Shown one piece after another: positions 1 through 9,273 of a stretch of 64,000 nucleotides of DNA. A model generated the notes under the pieces. The model did no database searches. It saw nothing but the letters and a program-made list of their open reading frames with translations, and was not told the origin of the DNA. The position numbers were made by a program, and so were the translations under genes. The DNA is taken from NCBI GenBank assembly GCA_947089905.1, contig CAMUMG010000001.1:372001-436000 (forward strand), written 5' to 3'. The DNA comes from an uncultured Lachnospiraceae bacterium. Its GTDB lineage: Bacteria > Bacillota > Clostridia > Lachnospirales > Lachnospiraceae. Positions within the stretch are counted from its first letter, which is position 1; each line of letters opens with the position of its first letter.

Positions 1-163
1 CTAGAACAACATCTTTTCCTTCATTACGAAGATCGGTTAAAATTCGGATTAACTGCTCCATTTTTGTTAAATTGAGATCTCCTGTTGCTGTATGAGTTAA
101 GGAAGAAGAGCCAATTTTAATTACAATCCTTTTTTTCTTCTTTAGACACTCCCTAATCTGCAT
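1..163 (-). CDS. proB: Glutamate 5-kinase, N-terminal part (cut by window edge)
   Basis: First 54 codons of ProB, which phosphorylates L-glutamate with ATP as the first cytoplasmic step of proline synthesis. Reverse-strand translation gives RIVIKIGSSSLTH (substrate/phosphate-binding start of the amino-acid-kinase fold), then TGDLNLTKMEQLIRIL and RNEGKDVVL, the usual order in ProB. The ATG overlaps the stop of the upstream FAD-protein gene (TAATG), so the two are probably translationally coupled. The rest of the gene lies beyond position 1. The family call rests only on this short but characteristic N-terminus. Confidence 0.9.
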   Translation of the reverse strand, partial: MQIRECLKKKKRIVIKIGSSSLTHTATGDLNLTKMEQLIRILTDLRNEGKDVVL

Positions 164-1800
164 TATTTTATCCCCTTTTCCTTCGTATTTAATGGAGGTA
201 ATCTATGTTTTAAAATCGCTTCAAATATTTTTAATCCATCTACTGCAGCAGAAGTAATACCTCCTGCATATCCTGCTCCTTCTCCACAAGGATATAATCC
301 CTTTAAAGAAATACTTTGATAGGACTCATCTCTTACTATCCGAATTGGCGAAGATGTACGCATTTCAACTCCACTTAAAACTGCTTCCGCATCTGCAAAT
401 CCTGCAATCTTTTGATCAAATGCAGTAATTCCTTCTATAAGATCTAAAATTAGGAATTTTGGTAGACATTCTGATAAATCTGCCAGACGATAATTTCCTC
501 GAATCTGTGGTAAGATATGCCCTATTGTAACACTTCTTTTTCCTTCTAACAAGTCTCCAAATAATTGTACTGGAACAGCACCCTGTCCTGTCTTATAGGC
601 AAGTTCTTCCCATTTTCTTTGATAATACATCCCACACAGAGGAGTATTATTTTTCATTTCTTTCATAAAATCATCTGGTGTTACTGTCACTACTATTGCA
701 CTGTTTGCATTTTTTCCTTCACGGGCATGATTACTCATTCCATTAACCACAAGTCTGCCATTTTCAGAAGAAGCATTCACTACAAATCCTCCCGGACACA
801 TACAAAATGTATAAACCCCTCTTTTATCTGTACAGGTATGTGTTAATTTATAATCTGCTGGTGCAAGATCATAAAAAGCCGATTTATATTGCTGCCGGCT
901 GATCATTTCCTGATTATGTTCTATTCGTACCCCCACGGCAAATGATTTTGCTTCTATCTTAATCTTTGATTGATAGAGTTGTTCAAATGTATCTCTTGCA
1001 CTATGTCCAATAGCTAATATTAATGTATCACAAGGCAGTTCTTGCAATTCTTTTTTCTTTTCTACAACAATAGAAGAAACTGCATTATCTTTAACATGAA
1101 TTTCTGTTAACTTCGTTCCAAACTTTACTTCTCCACCTAATGAAAGAATATGTTCTCTCATATTTTTAACGATATTTTGAAGAAAATCTGTTCCGATATG
1201 TGGCTTATTGATATACAAAATTTCCTCTGGTGCACCGTGTTCTACAAATGTCTTTAACACTTCTTCGATTCTTCCAGATGAATCTTTTACCATTGTATTT
1301 AACTTGCCGTCTGAAAATGTTCCTGCTCCTCCTTCTCCAAATTGAACATTGGATTCTGGATTTAAAATTCCTGTTTTCCAAAAGGTTTGTACTGTCTTTA
1401 TTCTGTTTTCTACTGCTTCGCCTCGTTCTATTAAAATTGGTCTGTAACCACATTTTGCTAAATAATAGGCACAAAATAAACCTGCTGGACCACATCCTAC
1501 AATAACAGGACGATATTCCATAGGTCTATCTGCTTTTTTTTCATAATGATAGGAAGTATATTCTGCTTTTGTAATTGTCTTTTTTTTATTTTTCTGTAAA
1601 AACTGTGCTTCTTTTTTTATTGCTACATCTACGGTATAACTATAATAGATTTCCTCTTTTTTTCTTGCATCAATACTTTTTTTTCTTATAATAATTTCTA
1701 AGAGTTCTTCTGGTTGTTTTTTTAGTTTTTGTGCAACTGCAAACTGTAATTGTTCTTTTGTATGATGAAGCGGTAGCTTTAATTGGCTAATTCTAATCAT
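163..1800 (-). CDS. FAD-dependent dehydrogenase-like protein (COG2509 type)
   Basis: 545 residues. A lysine-rich N-terminal region (about 1-90, with the IRKKSIDARKK stretch typical of this family) precedes a Rossmann FAD-binding fold at about 95-130 (PVIVGCGPAGLFCAYYLAKC, then an acidic ERGE end). Further in are a GGAGTFSDGKL segment and a C-terminal FAD motif near 510-530 (LYPCGEGAGYAGGITSAAVD). The family is predicted to be a flavin oxidoreductase, but its substrate is unknown. It ends in TAATG overlap with proB, and a flavoprotein of another family lies 13 bp upstream. The proB link may mean only co-transcription. Family assignment is firm; function is not. Confidence 0.85.
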   Translation of the reverse strand: MIRISQLKLPLHHTKEQLQFAVAQKLKKQPEELLEIIIRKKSIDARKKEEIYYSYTVDVAIKKEAQFLQKNKKKTITKAEYTSYHYEKKADRPMEYRPVIVGCGPAGLFCAYYLAKCGYRPILIERGEAVENRIKTVQTFWKTGILNPESNVQFGEGGAGTFSDGKLNTMVKDSSGRIEEVLKTFVEHGAPEEILYINKPHIGTDFLQNIVKNMREHILSLGGEVKFGTKLTEIHVKDNAVSSIVVEKKKELQELPCDTLILAIGHSARDTFEQLYQSKIKIEAKSFAVGVRIEHNQEMISRQQYKSAFYDLAPADYKLTHTCTDKRGVYTFCMCPGGFVVNASSENGRLVVNGMSNHAREGKNANSAIVVTVTPDDFMKEMKNNTPLCGMYYQRKWEELAYKTGQGAVPVQLFGDLLEGKRSVTIGHILPQIRGNYRLADLSECLPKFLILDLIEGITAFDQKIAGFADAEAVLSGVEMRTSSPIRIVRDESYQSISLKGLYPCGEGAGYAGGITSAAVDGLKIFEAILKHRLPPLNTKEKGIK

Positions 1801-1812
1801 TACTTTCCTCCA

Positions 1813-3117
1813 TCAAACTGCATTTCCAGCAGTTTGCCCGCTTGTCCAAGCCCATTGTAAATTATAGCCTCCACAAGTTCCATCTACATCTAAAATTTCA
1901 CCTGCAAAATATAGACCTTCTACAATTTTAGATTCTAACGTTTCTTCTTTAACCTCACAAATATCAATTCCTCCTGCCATTACCTGTGCCTGTTCAAATC
2001 CATTTGTATCTGTAATGATTAAATGAAAGTGTTTTATCTGTTTTGCCAGTCTAAGAAGTTGCGTTTCCTTTATATCACTAACCGAACATTTTTCTTCTAT
2101 CTCACACCGTTTGAGTAAAACAAAATTAATCTTATTGTGTAATAATCCTACTAATGCCTCCTCTGCTGTTTTACTGCTGTTTTCCTTTCTTCCTCCAAAT
2201 CGTTTTTGTAATAACCTTACAAGTTGCTCCTCTTCTATTTTAGGTAAAAAATCAAGTTCTAAATAAACCGAAAGTCCATTAAAGAGGGCATTTCCTGCAA
2301 ATCGGCTCATCTGTAAAATAGGAATTCCGCTGATTCCATAAGAAGTAAATAAAAATTCTCCTTCCTCAAAAGTAATTGGTTTTTGTAAAGTAGGTTGTCC
2401 TACAAATAACGTCCCTTTAGCAAAAAAACGCACGCCAGCTAAACTATTTAAAAATTTTTCCTTTGCTCTCATCTGAGTTAAGGCAGGAATTGGCGAAACA
2501 ATCGTATGCCCTAATTCTTTTGCAAATTTTAATCCACTTCCATCTGAACCCTGTGCAGGAGATGCCATCCCACCAGCTGCCAAAATTACTTTTGGCGCAC
2601 GGTAAATTCTACACTCTCCCTCCTGTTGTATCCCTTTTGAAATTATTTTTTGATATCCCTTTTCCTCCTTTGTCAGTACATGTACAGTTTCAACTAAAAA
2701 TTCCCCTTTTTCTTTTTTTAGAGAACGAACTCGTTCTAAACAACGGATACTTCCTCCGGTTCTTAATACTTCCATACGAAGTACCTCTGCAATAGATATT
2801 GCTTGTTCTGAATTTGGATAATAATATCCGTCTCGCTCTTTTGGCAAAATTCCAAGTTCTGAAAAAAAGTCCACTGTTTCTTTCCAACCAAACTTTTTTA
2901 GCAGACGAAATGCCAAATCCTTTCCGCCTCCACGATAACAGTCTGGTGTTTGGAAATGGTTCGTATAGTTACACTTTCCATTTCCCGTTGCCAGTATCTT
3001 CTTACCTGAACGTTCTTTCTGGTCTAATATTAATGCGAAACGCCCTCTTCTTCCTGCTGCTACAGCCGCCATTAAACCAGATGCTCCACCTCCGATAATA
3101 ATTACATCGTATCCCAT
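1813..3117 (-). CDS. HI0933/YhiN-family flavoprotein
   Basis: About 434 residues. MGYDVIIIGGGASGLMAAVA is the dinucleotide-binding fold of FAD; GKKILATGNGKCNYTN and a C-terminal GEILDVDGTCGGYNLQWAW are signatures of the HI0933/YhiN (BaiN-like) group of NAD(P)/FAD oxidoreductases. Some relatives reduce steroid or bile-acid intermediates; the substrate here cannot be read from sequence. I place the start at 3117 because AGAGGAAAG lies a normal distance upstream; an ATG 8 codons earlier (3141) has no clear ribosome-binding site. It sits 12 bp before the COG2509 protein in the same direction. Confidence 0.85.
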   Translation of the reverse strand: MGYDVIIIGGGASGLMAAVAAGRRGRFALILDQKERSGKKILATGNGKCNYTNHFQTPDCYRGGGKDLAFRLLKKFGWKETVDFFSELGILPKERDGYYYPNSEQAISIAEVLRMEVLRTGGSIRCLERVRSLKKEKGEFLVETVHVLTKEEKGYQKIISKGIQQEGECRIYRAPKVILAAGGMASPAQGSDGSGLKFAKELGHTIVSPIPALTQMRAKEKFLNSLAGVRFFAKGTLFVGQPTLQKPITFEEGEFLFTSYGISGIPILQMSRFAGNALFNGLSVYLELDFLPKIEEEQLVRLLQKRFGGRKENSSKTAEEALVGLLHNKINFVLLKRCEIEEKCSVSDIKETQLLRLAKQIKHFHLIITDTNGFEQAQVMAGGIDICEVKEETLESKIVEGLYFAGEILDVDGTCGGYNLQWAWTSGQTAGNAV

Positions 3118-3150
3118 GAACTTTCCTCTCTTGCTTTTCATTGTTTGCTT

Positions 3151-3819
3151 CTAACTAGTGTAACTTTCCAATAATTCATATAATTCTTCGTTTGTTTTTA
3201 TTTTAATTCCCTGCATAAGTCGATTTCGTTCCGACTCTGGTAAGTCAACTGCTATAATTTGTGTATATTCATAAACAGTCTTTAAATCACTGTAATAAAC
3301 AATTACATAACCATCTTTTACTGCAACATAGTATTTAAAGTCTACTAAATCTTGATTGTAGCTTTTTCTAAGAACCAATTCATCCTTTGAAAATTTTATT
3401 AATTCATAAGCAAACAGTCCCTTCTCATATTCTGTAACAGGAATATCCTGCATATAGTCTGAAAGCTGTTTGATAATTTCTTCTCTTGTCAGTCCTGCTA
3501 AATCGGAAGTAACCATTCTCTCTTCTACTATCAATTCATTTTCTGGAAGTTTATAATTTTCAATTCGAAGTTTTGCCCCTGCTTGAACTACATCATAACC
3601 AGCTACATTTACAGATGTTGCTGGAGGATTTAAAGTATCTAAATCTGTACTCTTTGTTGTACCTATCTGTGTCAGTTGTTGAATCAGAGCATAATTATCT
3701 TCTTCTGACTTTGACTGCATCTGTTTTAATGCTTTTTGATAACTATAGTAATAACATAGAGTAAACATGGTACATAATCCAACAAAACACAATGTATAAC
3801 TTACCAGTCTCTTTCTCAT
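3151..3819 (-). CDS. Membrane-anchored protein with BofC-like C-terminal domain
   Basis: Begins MRKRLVSYTLCFVGLCTMF, a short basic stretch and one transmembrane segment, so the remaining ~190 residues should face outside. The C-terminal part (AVKDGYVIVYYSDLKTVYEY ... LPESERNRLMQGIKI ... ELYELLESYTS) resembles the BofC C-terminal domain; BofC regulates intercompartmental signalling during Bacillus sporulation. This is a resemblance read by eye, not a search result. The start at 3819 is preferred because GGAGG lies 5 nt upstream; longer forms begin at ATG 3831 or TTG 3894. It follows the SpoVB-like flippase, which fits a sporulation or envelope role. Confidence 0.6.
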   Translation of the reverse strand: MRKRLVSYTLCFVGLCTMFTLCYYYSYQKALKQMQSKSEEDNYALIQQLTQIGTTKSTDLDTLNPPATSVNVAGYDVVQAGAKLRIENYKLPENELIVEERMVTSDLAGLTREEIIKQLSDYMQDIPVTEYEKGLFAYELIKFSKDELVLRKSYNQDLVDFKYYVAVKDGYVIVYYSDLKTVYEYTQIIAVDLPESERNRLMQGIKIKTNEELYELLESYTS

Positions 3820-3917
3820 CCTGTCCTCCATTTCTTCCACTTTTATGGCATTTTCTTTTTTAAAAGTATGGACAATCTCTGGTAAATTATTCAAGGTTTC
3901 TATTGCTTCTTTCTATC

Positions 3918-5546
3918 TTAAATCAAATGAAGTCGTCTTAAAATTCGTGCAATCATTGCTCCTTTTGGCAGAGTTAAAATTTCTTCTTTTGTAACTACCT
4001 TTAATAATAAAATCAGAATAAAATAAATAAATATTGCTGATAAAAAGGAAAGGAAAAAGGAAATAAAGATAGAACGAAATACTACCTTCCCCATCTCATA
4101 AATAAAATAGGCGGCAGCTCCCATTATACCAGCGGCGACTGTTGGTAATATAAAAGTTTTTATAATTTCTTGTTTATATTGTGCAAATCTAGCTACAGAA
4201 ATCCAATTTAATGCACAAACTAATAAAGCAAAAGTAATATTTCCAATTAAGAGTCCATAGACTCCAAAGTCAAAGATCTCTAATAAAAGAAATAAAAGGA
4301 TCATATGAACCACTAATGAAATTGCCGAATGAATTACTGGCAATTTCATTTGATTTAATCCTTGCAATACTCCATTTGTTAGTGTAGATAATGCAAAAAC
4401 AACAATGGCTACTGAACCAAGTCGTAGTAAATTAACACTGAGTTCAAAATTTTCTCTATTAGTATAGATAAGTCGAATAATTGGATCTGCCAATACCCCC
4501 ATTCCAACTGCTGCTGGAATAGAAATTAACATGTTTAATTTGACAGAAGACGCAATTTTTGTTCGTACACCCTTCATATCATTTTGGGCAAAGTTATTAG
4601 AAAGTGTCGGAACAATCGCTGTTCCAAGTGCTGTTGCTAATGCAACTGGAAGATTGGTAAGTTGCCTATATTTATTTGAATAAACCCCATACAGAGCCGT
4701 TCGTTCCTCCCTTGTCATTCCTTGACTCGCCATTAGACTTCCAAACATTTTCATATCTACAAATCCGCTTAACTGATATACGGTTTGGCTTAATATAATT
4801 GGAATTACTGTAAGTAAAAATACCTTTAATGTATCAGAGGGAAGTTCTAAACAGTCTGTTCGATCTTTTCTCATCTGTCGTTTCATATGAGGATAATAAA
4901 CAATAAAAATAAAACCTAAAAAAAGAAAAGCTGCAACTGCACCTGTTAGGGTTCCTGCTGTACCACCTGCTGCACCATACGATGCAATATTTTCTGAAGC
5001 ATTATGTTCTTTCATTAAATAATATGCTGCAAAAATAGAAACAACCGCATTTACAATTTGCTCTAAAATTTGAGAAATAGCCGTTGGTAACATTGTATTT
5101 TTTCCCTGAAACAATCCTCTTAGTACTCCCATAATTGCGAATACAAAAATTGTGGGTGCTAATACTCGAAGTGGAATCTTAATATCATATTCTCCGCCAA
5201 ATCTTGCCCAAAATCCAGCTCCGACAAAAATAATAAGACAACCTCCCAGTCCTACAACAACTGCAACTCCCATAGCCGTGATAAATACTTGATAAGCGTT
5301 TCGATATTCTCTTCTCGCTTCTCTTGCGGAAACTAATTTTGAAACTGCAAGTGGAATACTATAGGAAGATAAAATTAATGCGAGATTATACAATTCATAT
5401 GCTGCTGTATAGCATCCCATACCTTCATCTCCAATAATACGTGTCATTGGAATTCGATAAAGCATACCTATAAATCGAACAATAATTGATGAAACAGCTA
5501 AGATTGTCCCTTGGATCAGATAATTATTTTTGTTGTTTCTTCCCAT
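3918..5546 (-). CDS. SpoVB/MurJ-type polysaccharide flippase family protein
   Basis: 542-residue multi-pass membrane protein with about 14 hydrophobic segments spread over its whole length. The N-terminus (YLIQGTILAVSSIIVRFIGM, LYRIPMTRIIGDEGMGCYTA) is typical of the SpoVB/YtgP branch of the MOP exporter superfamily, which moves lipid-linked cell-wall or spore-cortex precursors across the membrane. AGGAGGGC sits about 6 nt before the ATG. Several paralogues usually coexist in Clostridia, so I do not say whether this one is the sporulation SpoVB or the vegetative lipid II flippase. The DUF3048 lipoprotein gene is upstream and the BofC-like gene downstream. Confidence 0.85.
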   Translation of the reverse strand: MGRNNKNNYLIQGTILAVSSIIVRFIGMLYRIPMTRIIGDEGMGCYTAAYELYNLALILSSYSIPLAVSKLVSAREARREYRNAYQVFITAMGVAVVVGLGGCLIIFVGAGFWARFGGEYDIKIPLRVLAPTIFVFAIMGVLRGLFQGKNTMLPTAISQILEQIVNAVVSIFAAYYLMKEHNASENIASYGAAGGTAGTLTGAVAAFLFLGFIFIVYYPHMKRQMRKDRTDCLELPSDTLKVFLLTVIPIILSQTVYQLSGFVDMKMFGSLMASQGMTREERTALYGVYSNKYRQLTNLPVALATALGTAIVPTLSNNFAQNDMKGVRTKIASSVKLNMLISIPAAVGMGVLADPIIRLIYTNRENFELSVNLLRLGSVAIVVFALSTLTNGVLQGLNQMKLPVIHSAISLVVHMILLFLLLEIFDFGVYGLLIGNITFALLVCALNWISVARFAQYKQEIIKTFILPTVAAGIMGAAAYFIYEMGKVVFRSIFISFFLSFLSAIFIYFILILLLKVVTKEEILTLPKGAMIARILRRLHLI

Positions 5547-5605
5547 GAAGTCTGCCCTCCTGGTTTTTCTTATGTACCCTCCTGCAAGCCAGGTCTGTCC
5601 GCAGG

Positions 5606-6751
5606 TTATTCGAACTCAATCTTGGATGCTCGAAAATCTGGAAACACTGCAATATATGTTTTACCCGGATTTATTGCAAGTACTTCCTGTTTTTCATCAT
5701 AATAGCGCATGAAATAAGAGCTTTCTTTTTTAGTCCACTTGATTGGAACAGCTATTCCATTTGTAATATAATAGCCCTCTCCAGAAGTATTTTCTAAATC
5801 CATTGTTTGATATCCATTTTTATCAATGTCCCATTGCTTTACTATTTGAATAATAATATTTTTAAATTTTAGTGCCTGATCGGTATTATAATCTACATGT
5901 ACCTTTCCAAACTGATATCTAGTATATAATTTTGTTTCAGGATCGTACACAAGATAAGGCTGCATACCACTAGAAAACGGTAGAGTCACCTGATTTGCAG
6001 TCTGTCCACTTTGGAGTGTTTGTTCTTCATTATAAAAAGTAAACTGTCCTGTATACCCTTCTTTTCGTTCTGTACGATATTTTGCTTTTTCAACTGCTTT
6101 TTCAATTCCACTTAAACTTGCAAACGCATTATGAGGAGCTTTAATAGATTTATCCCGATAAAATGAACTAACTCCATAACCACTTAATCCATTTACTCTA
6201 TCCATTTTTAGTTTATCCATCTTTTTTGTTGCATATGTTGTCTGACCAAAATGTACAAAAATCGCATCATATTCACTTGCAATGCTGGCAAAATAATGTC
6301 TTGCACTTCTTACAGATCCTAATCGTTTTGCTGTCTTTGACTCTGGATCAATCGTCTGATAAATTGCCATCAATCTTGTAATTCCCGCTTCGACTAATAT
6401 TTCATATAAAATATCTGCATCTTGTGTTCCACTTTGAGGAGATGCTACCTTAATATTATTTAACATTACTGCATACGGACGCCTGTTTGCCACTTCTTTA
6501 GAAATCCATTCTCCTGTCAATACACTCTTTTCCATTCCCTCTGGTGCAGGATCAGGGGTTGGAGTTGGACTTAAAGTTGGGGTTGGAGAAAGAGTTGGTA
6601 TTAGAGTTGGAGTTAGTACTAGCTCTTCTCCAGAAATTTTTGTAATGATTACTTCTTGTTCTTGTTTTTTCTTTTTACATCCAAATAACACTGTTACAAG
6701 TAAAAGACATAATATTGTACAAGTAATCCAGTATCTTTTTTGACACTTCAT
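5606..6751 (-). CDS. DUF3048 (YerB-like) lipoprotein
   Basis: 381 residues. Lipoprotein signal peptide: hydrophobic ILCLLLVTVLFGC with Cys about residue 25 as the lipidation site, followed by KKKK. Residues ~45-70 are a Pro/Thr/Ser linker with repeats (TLSPTPTLSPTPTPDPAP), then the DUF3048 domain (NRRPYAVMLNNIKVASPQSG ... ILYEILVEAGITRLMAIYQ ... RLGSVRSARHYF ... FYRDKSIKAPHNAF). The function of YerB-like proteins is unknown. Expected on the outer face of the membrane. A GAGAGG motif lies about 15 nt upstream, rather far, so the start is less certain. A CCTGC/GCAGG hairpin without a U-tract follows the stop at 5581-5605. Confidence 0.88.
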   Translation of the reverse strand: MKCQKRYWITCTILCLLLVTVLFGCKKKKQEQEVIITKISGEELVLTPTLIPTLSPTPTLSPTPTPDPAPEGMEKSVLTGEWISKEVANRRPYAVMLNNIKVASPQSGTQDADILYEILVEAGITRLMAIYQTIDPESKTAKRLGSVRSARHYFASIASEYDAIFVHFGQTTYATKKMDKLKMDRVNGLSGYGVSSFYRDKSIKAPHNAFASLSGIEKAVEKAKYRTERKEGYTGQFTFYNEEQTLQSGQTANQVTLPFSSGMQPYLVYDPETKLYTRYQFGKVHVDYNTDQALKFKNIIIQIVKQWDIDKNGYQTMDLENTSGEGYYITNGIAVPIKWTKKESSYFMRYYDEKQEVLAINPGKTYIAVFPDFRASKIEFE

Positions 6752-6787
6752 CTTAAATGTTTCATTCCTCTCTTCATTTTAAGTCAA

Positions 6788-7282
6788 TTATCTACAAAGT
6801 CCTATTGACTGTAAAATTGCTTCTTGATGTTCTTCCATACATTTTTGTTCCTCTTCTTTTATGTGATCATATCCAAATAAATGTAGCATACTATGTGCCA
6901 CTAAAAAGCCAAGTTCTCTCTCTTTTGAATGTCCATATTCTTGTGCTTGACTGTCTACCTTTTCTACAGAAATCATAATATCCCCAAGTAAAAGTTCTCC
7001 TGTCTCTGGATGAAAACAGTCCTCTTGTTCCTCTAATTTATCAAAATCTGCTGCAATTTCATACTCGATCATTGGAAATGAAAGAACATCTGTCGGTTGA
7101 TTTATTCCTCTCTGCTGCAAATTTATCTCACAGATAGAAGAATTGTCTGTAAGAATTACTCCTATTTCTGCTTCATAGGGACATGCTTCATAATCCATTG
7201 CTGCTAAAATTACCGTTTTGATAAGAGTTTCATAATCAAAATTCCATGAAATATCTGTTTCCTTCTCAATTTGTATTGTCAT
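6788..7282 (-). CDS. ybeY: Endoribonuclease YbeY (16S rRNA maturation)
   Basis: 164 residues from the start at 7282. Contains the zinc-binding signature HSMLHLFGYDH (H-x3-H-x5-H) and the family stretches INLQQRGINQPTDVLSFP and LLGDIMISVE. YbeY is a cytoplasmic metal-dependent endoribonuclease needed for 16S rRNA 3' maturation and late 70S quality control. The start is set at MTIQIEKE because AGAGGAT lies 8 nt upstream; it overlaps the end of the upstream PgpH-like gene by 17 bp, which suggests coupling. The phoH-(HD)-ybeY order is the standard Firmicutes arrangement. Confidence 0.95.
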   Translation of the reverse strand: MTIQIEKETDISWNFDYETLIKTVILAAMDYEACPYEAEIGVILTDNSSICEINLQQRGINQPTDVLSFPMIEYEIAADFDKLEEQEDCFHPETGELLLGDIMISVEKVDSQAQEYGHSKERELGFLVAHSMLHLFGYDHIKEEEQKCMEEHQEAILQSIGLCR

Positions 7283-8213
7283 TTTCTTTATCCTCTTTTG
7301 CAAACTGCTCCATAAAAAGATGTTTTATCGTTAAAAATTCTCCTACCATCAAATTAGATTCATCTAAACTTCCCTTTTCTAGTCGAATTCGAAAAGTCTG
7401 TTCTATCACCATTTCCATTGTCCAGCCAGTTTTTTCGTTACTATATAAATAAGCAATGGAAGATAAAAAGGTATCTGCTAATAAAACAATAGCAGCTTCT
7501 TTCGAAGCGGGTTTGCTGTGTTTTAAATCTTGTTGTTTTAATAATTCAATCAATTCAGGAGGCAAATGATGTTCTTTTGCCAATCGAATTCCCTCTGAAA
7601 TCGTTTCTTCTTTCTGATTTGTAGTCAATCTTCCAATTTCATGATACCATCCTCCTGCCTGTGCAAGTTTTTCTTCTGCTTTGATTTCTAATGCTGCCAT
7701 TCTTGCAAGCTCTGAGGTCTGCTTTAAATGCTCAAAAAGCTTTGGAGCTTTTTCCTTTGCTTGTACTAATAAATCCGATGATGGAGAAATAGCTTCTTCT
7801 AAAGAAATATATGGATGTAGTTCTTCTTCTTTATCTTTTAAATTCAGTTTTTCAGTATCTTTTTTCATTAAACGTAATATTTTCCCTATTATATATGCTA
7901 CAATCAAAACAACCCAACAAAAAAAGAGCCAGAAAAAGGTTTCTTTCTTTCCTATTAATCTCCATTGAAGTTTATGACTTCCAAGAAAAATTGCAAAAAA
8001 GAATCCACTGGAAGCTATTACTGCATAGACTAACCCTATAACTGACTCTATTTGACTTAACACTAAGTAACAAAGTATAGTCATAATTGGTACAAGAAAG
8101 GATGCCATTGTTCCCGTTCCTGCACAAATTTGAGCTAATATAGTAGCTAGACAAACGCAAAAAATTGGAATTTCTGTACTGAATTTTCCCCTTTTTCCTT
8201 TCAACTGCTTCAT
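7266..8213 (-). CDS. Degenerate PgpH/YqfF-like 7TM-HD protein
   Basis: 315 residues: about four hydrophobic segments (15-32, 36-53, 56-78, 92-112), then a cytoplasmic HD-like region. It occupies the slot between phoH and ybeY where Firmicutes carry PgpH (YqfF), a c-di-AMP phosphodiesterase of about 700 residues. Retained HD landmarks are H162 (FEHLKQTSELA), H191 in WYHEIGRL, the EHHLP segment and D247 in AIVLLADTF. The HD pair is HE, the segment with the NPHDKLSP and SxxIIxxH landmarks is deleted, and the HHG motif has become QDLKH. The extracellular 7TMR-HDED domain is absent. Probably no phosphodiesterase activity; a structural or regulatory role is an inference. It ends inside ybeY. Confidence 0.7.
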   Translation of the reverse strand: MKQLKGKRGKFSTEIPIFCVCLATILAQICAGTGTMASFLVPIMTILCYLVLSQIESVIGLVYAVIASSGFFFAIFLGSHKLQWRLIGKKETFFWLFFCWVVLIVAYIIGKILRLMKKDTEKLNLKDKEEELHPYISLEEAISPSSDLLVQAKEKAPKLFEHLKQTSELARMAALEIKAEEKLAQAGGWYHEIGRLTTNQKEETISEGIRLAKEHHLPPELIELLKQQDLKHSKPASKEAAIVLLADTFLSSIAYLYSNEKTGWTMEMVIEQTFRIRLEKGSLDESNLMVGEFLTIKHLFMEQFAKEDKENDNTN

Positions 8214-8221
8214 CCTTCCTG

Positions 8222-9253
8222 TCAGCGTTTTTCTTTATGTGAACTATGTCTTATTTTTAAAACATTAGAAGAACGACTTTTTTCTTTTTTCAGTTCTTCT
8301 TTCTTTTCAAATTCATCATAAGCTTGTACAATTTTTTGTACTAGAGGATGACGTACAACGTCTTTGCTTGTAAAAAAAGAAAAGCCAATTTCATCTATTT
8401 TTCCAAGTACTTTCATTGCCACATCTAATCCAGAAACTTGTCCTGTTGGAAGGTCTTTTTGTGTTTGATCGCCAGTGATAATCACTTTAGAACCAAATCC
8501 AATTCTAGTTAAAAACATTTTCATCTGTGCTGGTGTTGTATTTTGTGCTTCATCCAAAATAATAAAGGCATTATCTAATGTTCTACCTCTCATATATGCT
8601 AATGGAGCTACCTCAATTAGTCCTTTTTCTGTATTTCTTGCAAAACTTTCTGGTCCCATAATCTGATATAGTGCATCATAAAGTGGACGTAAATATGGAT
8701 CGACCTTACTTTGTAAATCTCCTGGTAAAAATCCTAACTTCTCTCCAGCCTCAATGGCAGGTCTAGTTAAAATAATTCTTCCAACTTCATTATTTTTGAA
8801 AGCAGTAATTCCCATTGCCATTGCTAAATAAGTTTTTCCAGTTCCTGCAGGTCCTACTCCAAATACAATCATCTTCTCTCGGATCTGATCTACATAAGCC
8901 TTTTGTCCTAATGTTTTTGGTTTAATTGGTTTTCCATTGATTGTATGACAGATCAGATCTTTATCGATCTCTACTAACGCCTCTTCTTTATCATCAAATC
9001 CAAGAGAAAGTGCATAGCTGACATTTTGTTCTGTAATTGTATTTCCACGCTTTGAAAGAATTAATAACTGTGTCAGTACACTAGATGCTTTTATCACCTT
9101 TTCTTGTTCTCCAATAATTTTTACTTTCTCATCCCTGACAACTAATGTAACATTTAATGTTCGTTCAATTAATTTAGCATAGGCATCAAATTGTCCGAAA
9201 ATATTACGTTCATGCTCTAATGGGATTTGAATTACTGTTTCTGTAATACCCAT
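8222..9253 (-). CDS. phoH: PhoH-family ATPase
   Basis: 343 residues. Walker A is GVGPAGTGKTYLAMA (about 133-147), Walker B AFIILDEAQN, followed by MKMFLTRIGFGSKVIITGDQ, the hallmark PhoH block. The N-terminal ~100 residues resemble the KH-like region of PhoH. The C-terminal tail is very basic (KKEELKKEKSRSS). PhoH proteins are cytoplasmic ATPases thought to act in RNA metabolism, often beside ybeY. Here phoH sits between yqfD (20 bp upstream) and the degenerate PgpH-like gene (8 bp downstream), so co-transcription is likely. Confidence 0.93.
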   Translation of the reverse strand: MGITETVIQIPLEHERNIFGQFDAYAKLIERTLNVTLVVRDEKVKIIGEQEKVIKASSVLTQLLILSKRGNTITEQNVSYALSLGFDDKEEALVEIDKDLICHTINGKPIKPKTLGQKAYVDQIREKMIVFGVGPAGTGKTYLAMAMGITAFKNNEVGRIILTRPAIEAGEKLGFLPGDLQSKVDPYLRPLYDALYQIMGPESFARNTEKGLIEVAPLAYMRGRTLDNAFIILDEAQNTTPAQMKMFLTRIGFGSKVIITGDQTQKDLPTGQVSGLDVAMKVLGKIDEIGFSFFTSKDVVRHPLVQKIVQAYDEFEKKEELKKEKSRSSNVLKIRHSSHKEKR

Positions 9254-9273
9254 TTATATCGTTCCTCCAATAT

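Noticed and set aside
5511-5712. Open frames on the plus strand across the DUF3048/SpoVB junction
   Set aside because: They lie opposite strong coding regions, have no family resemblance, and no convincing start site.
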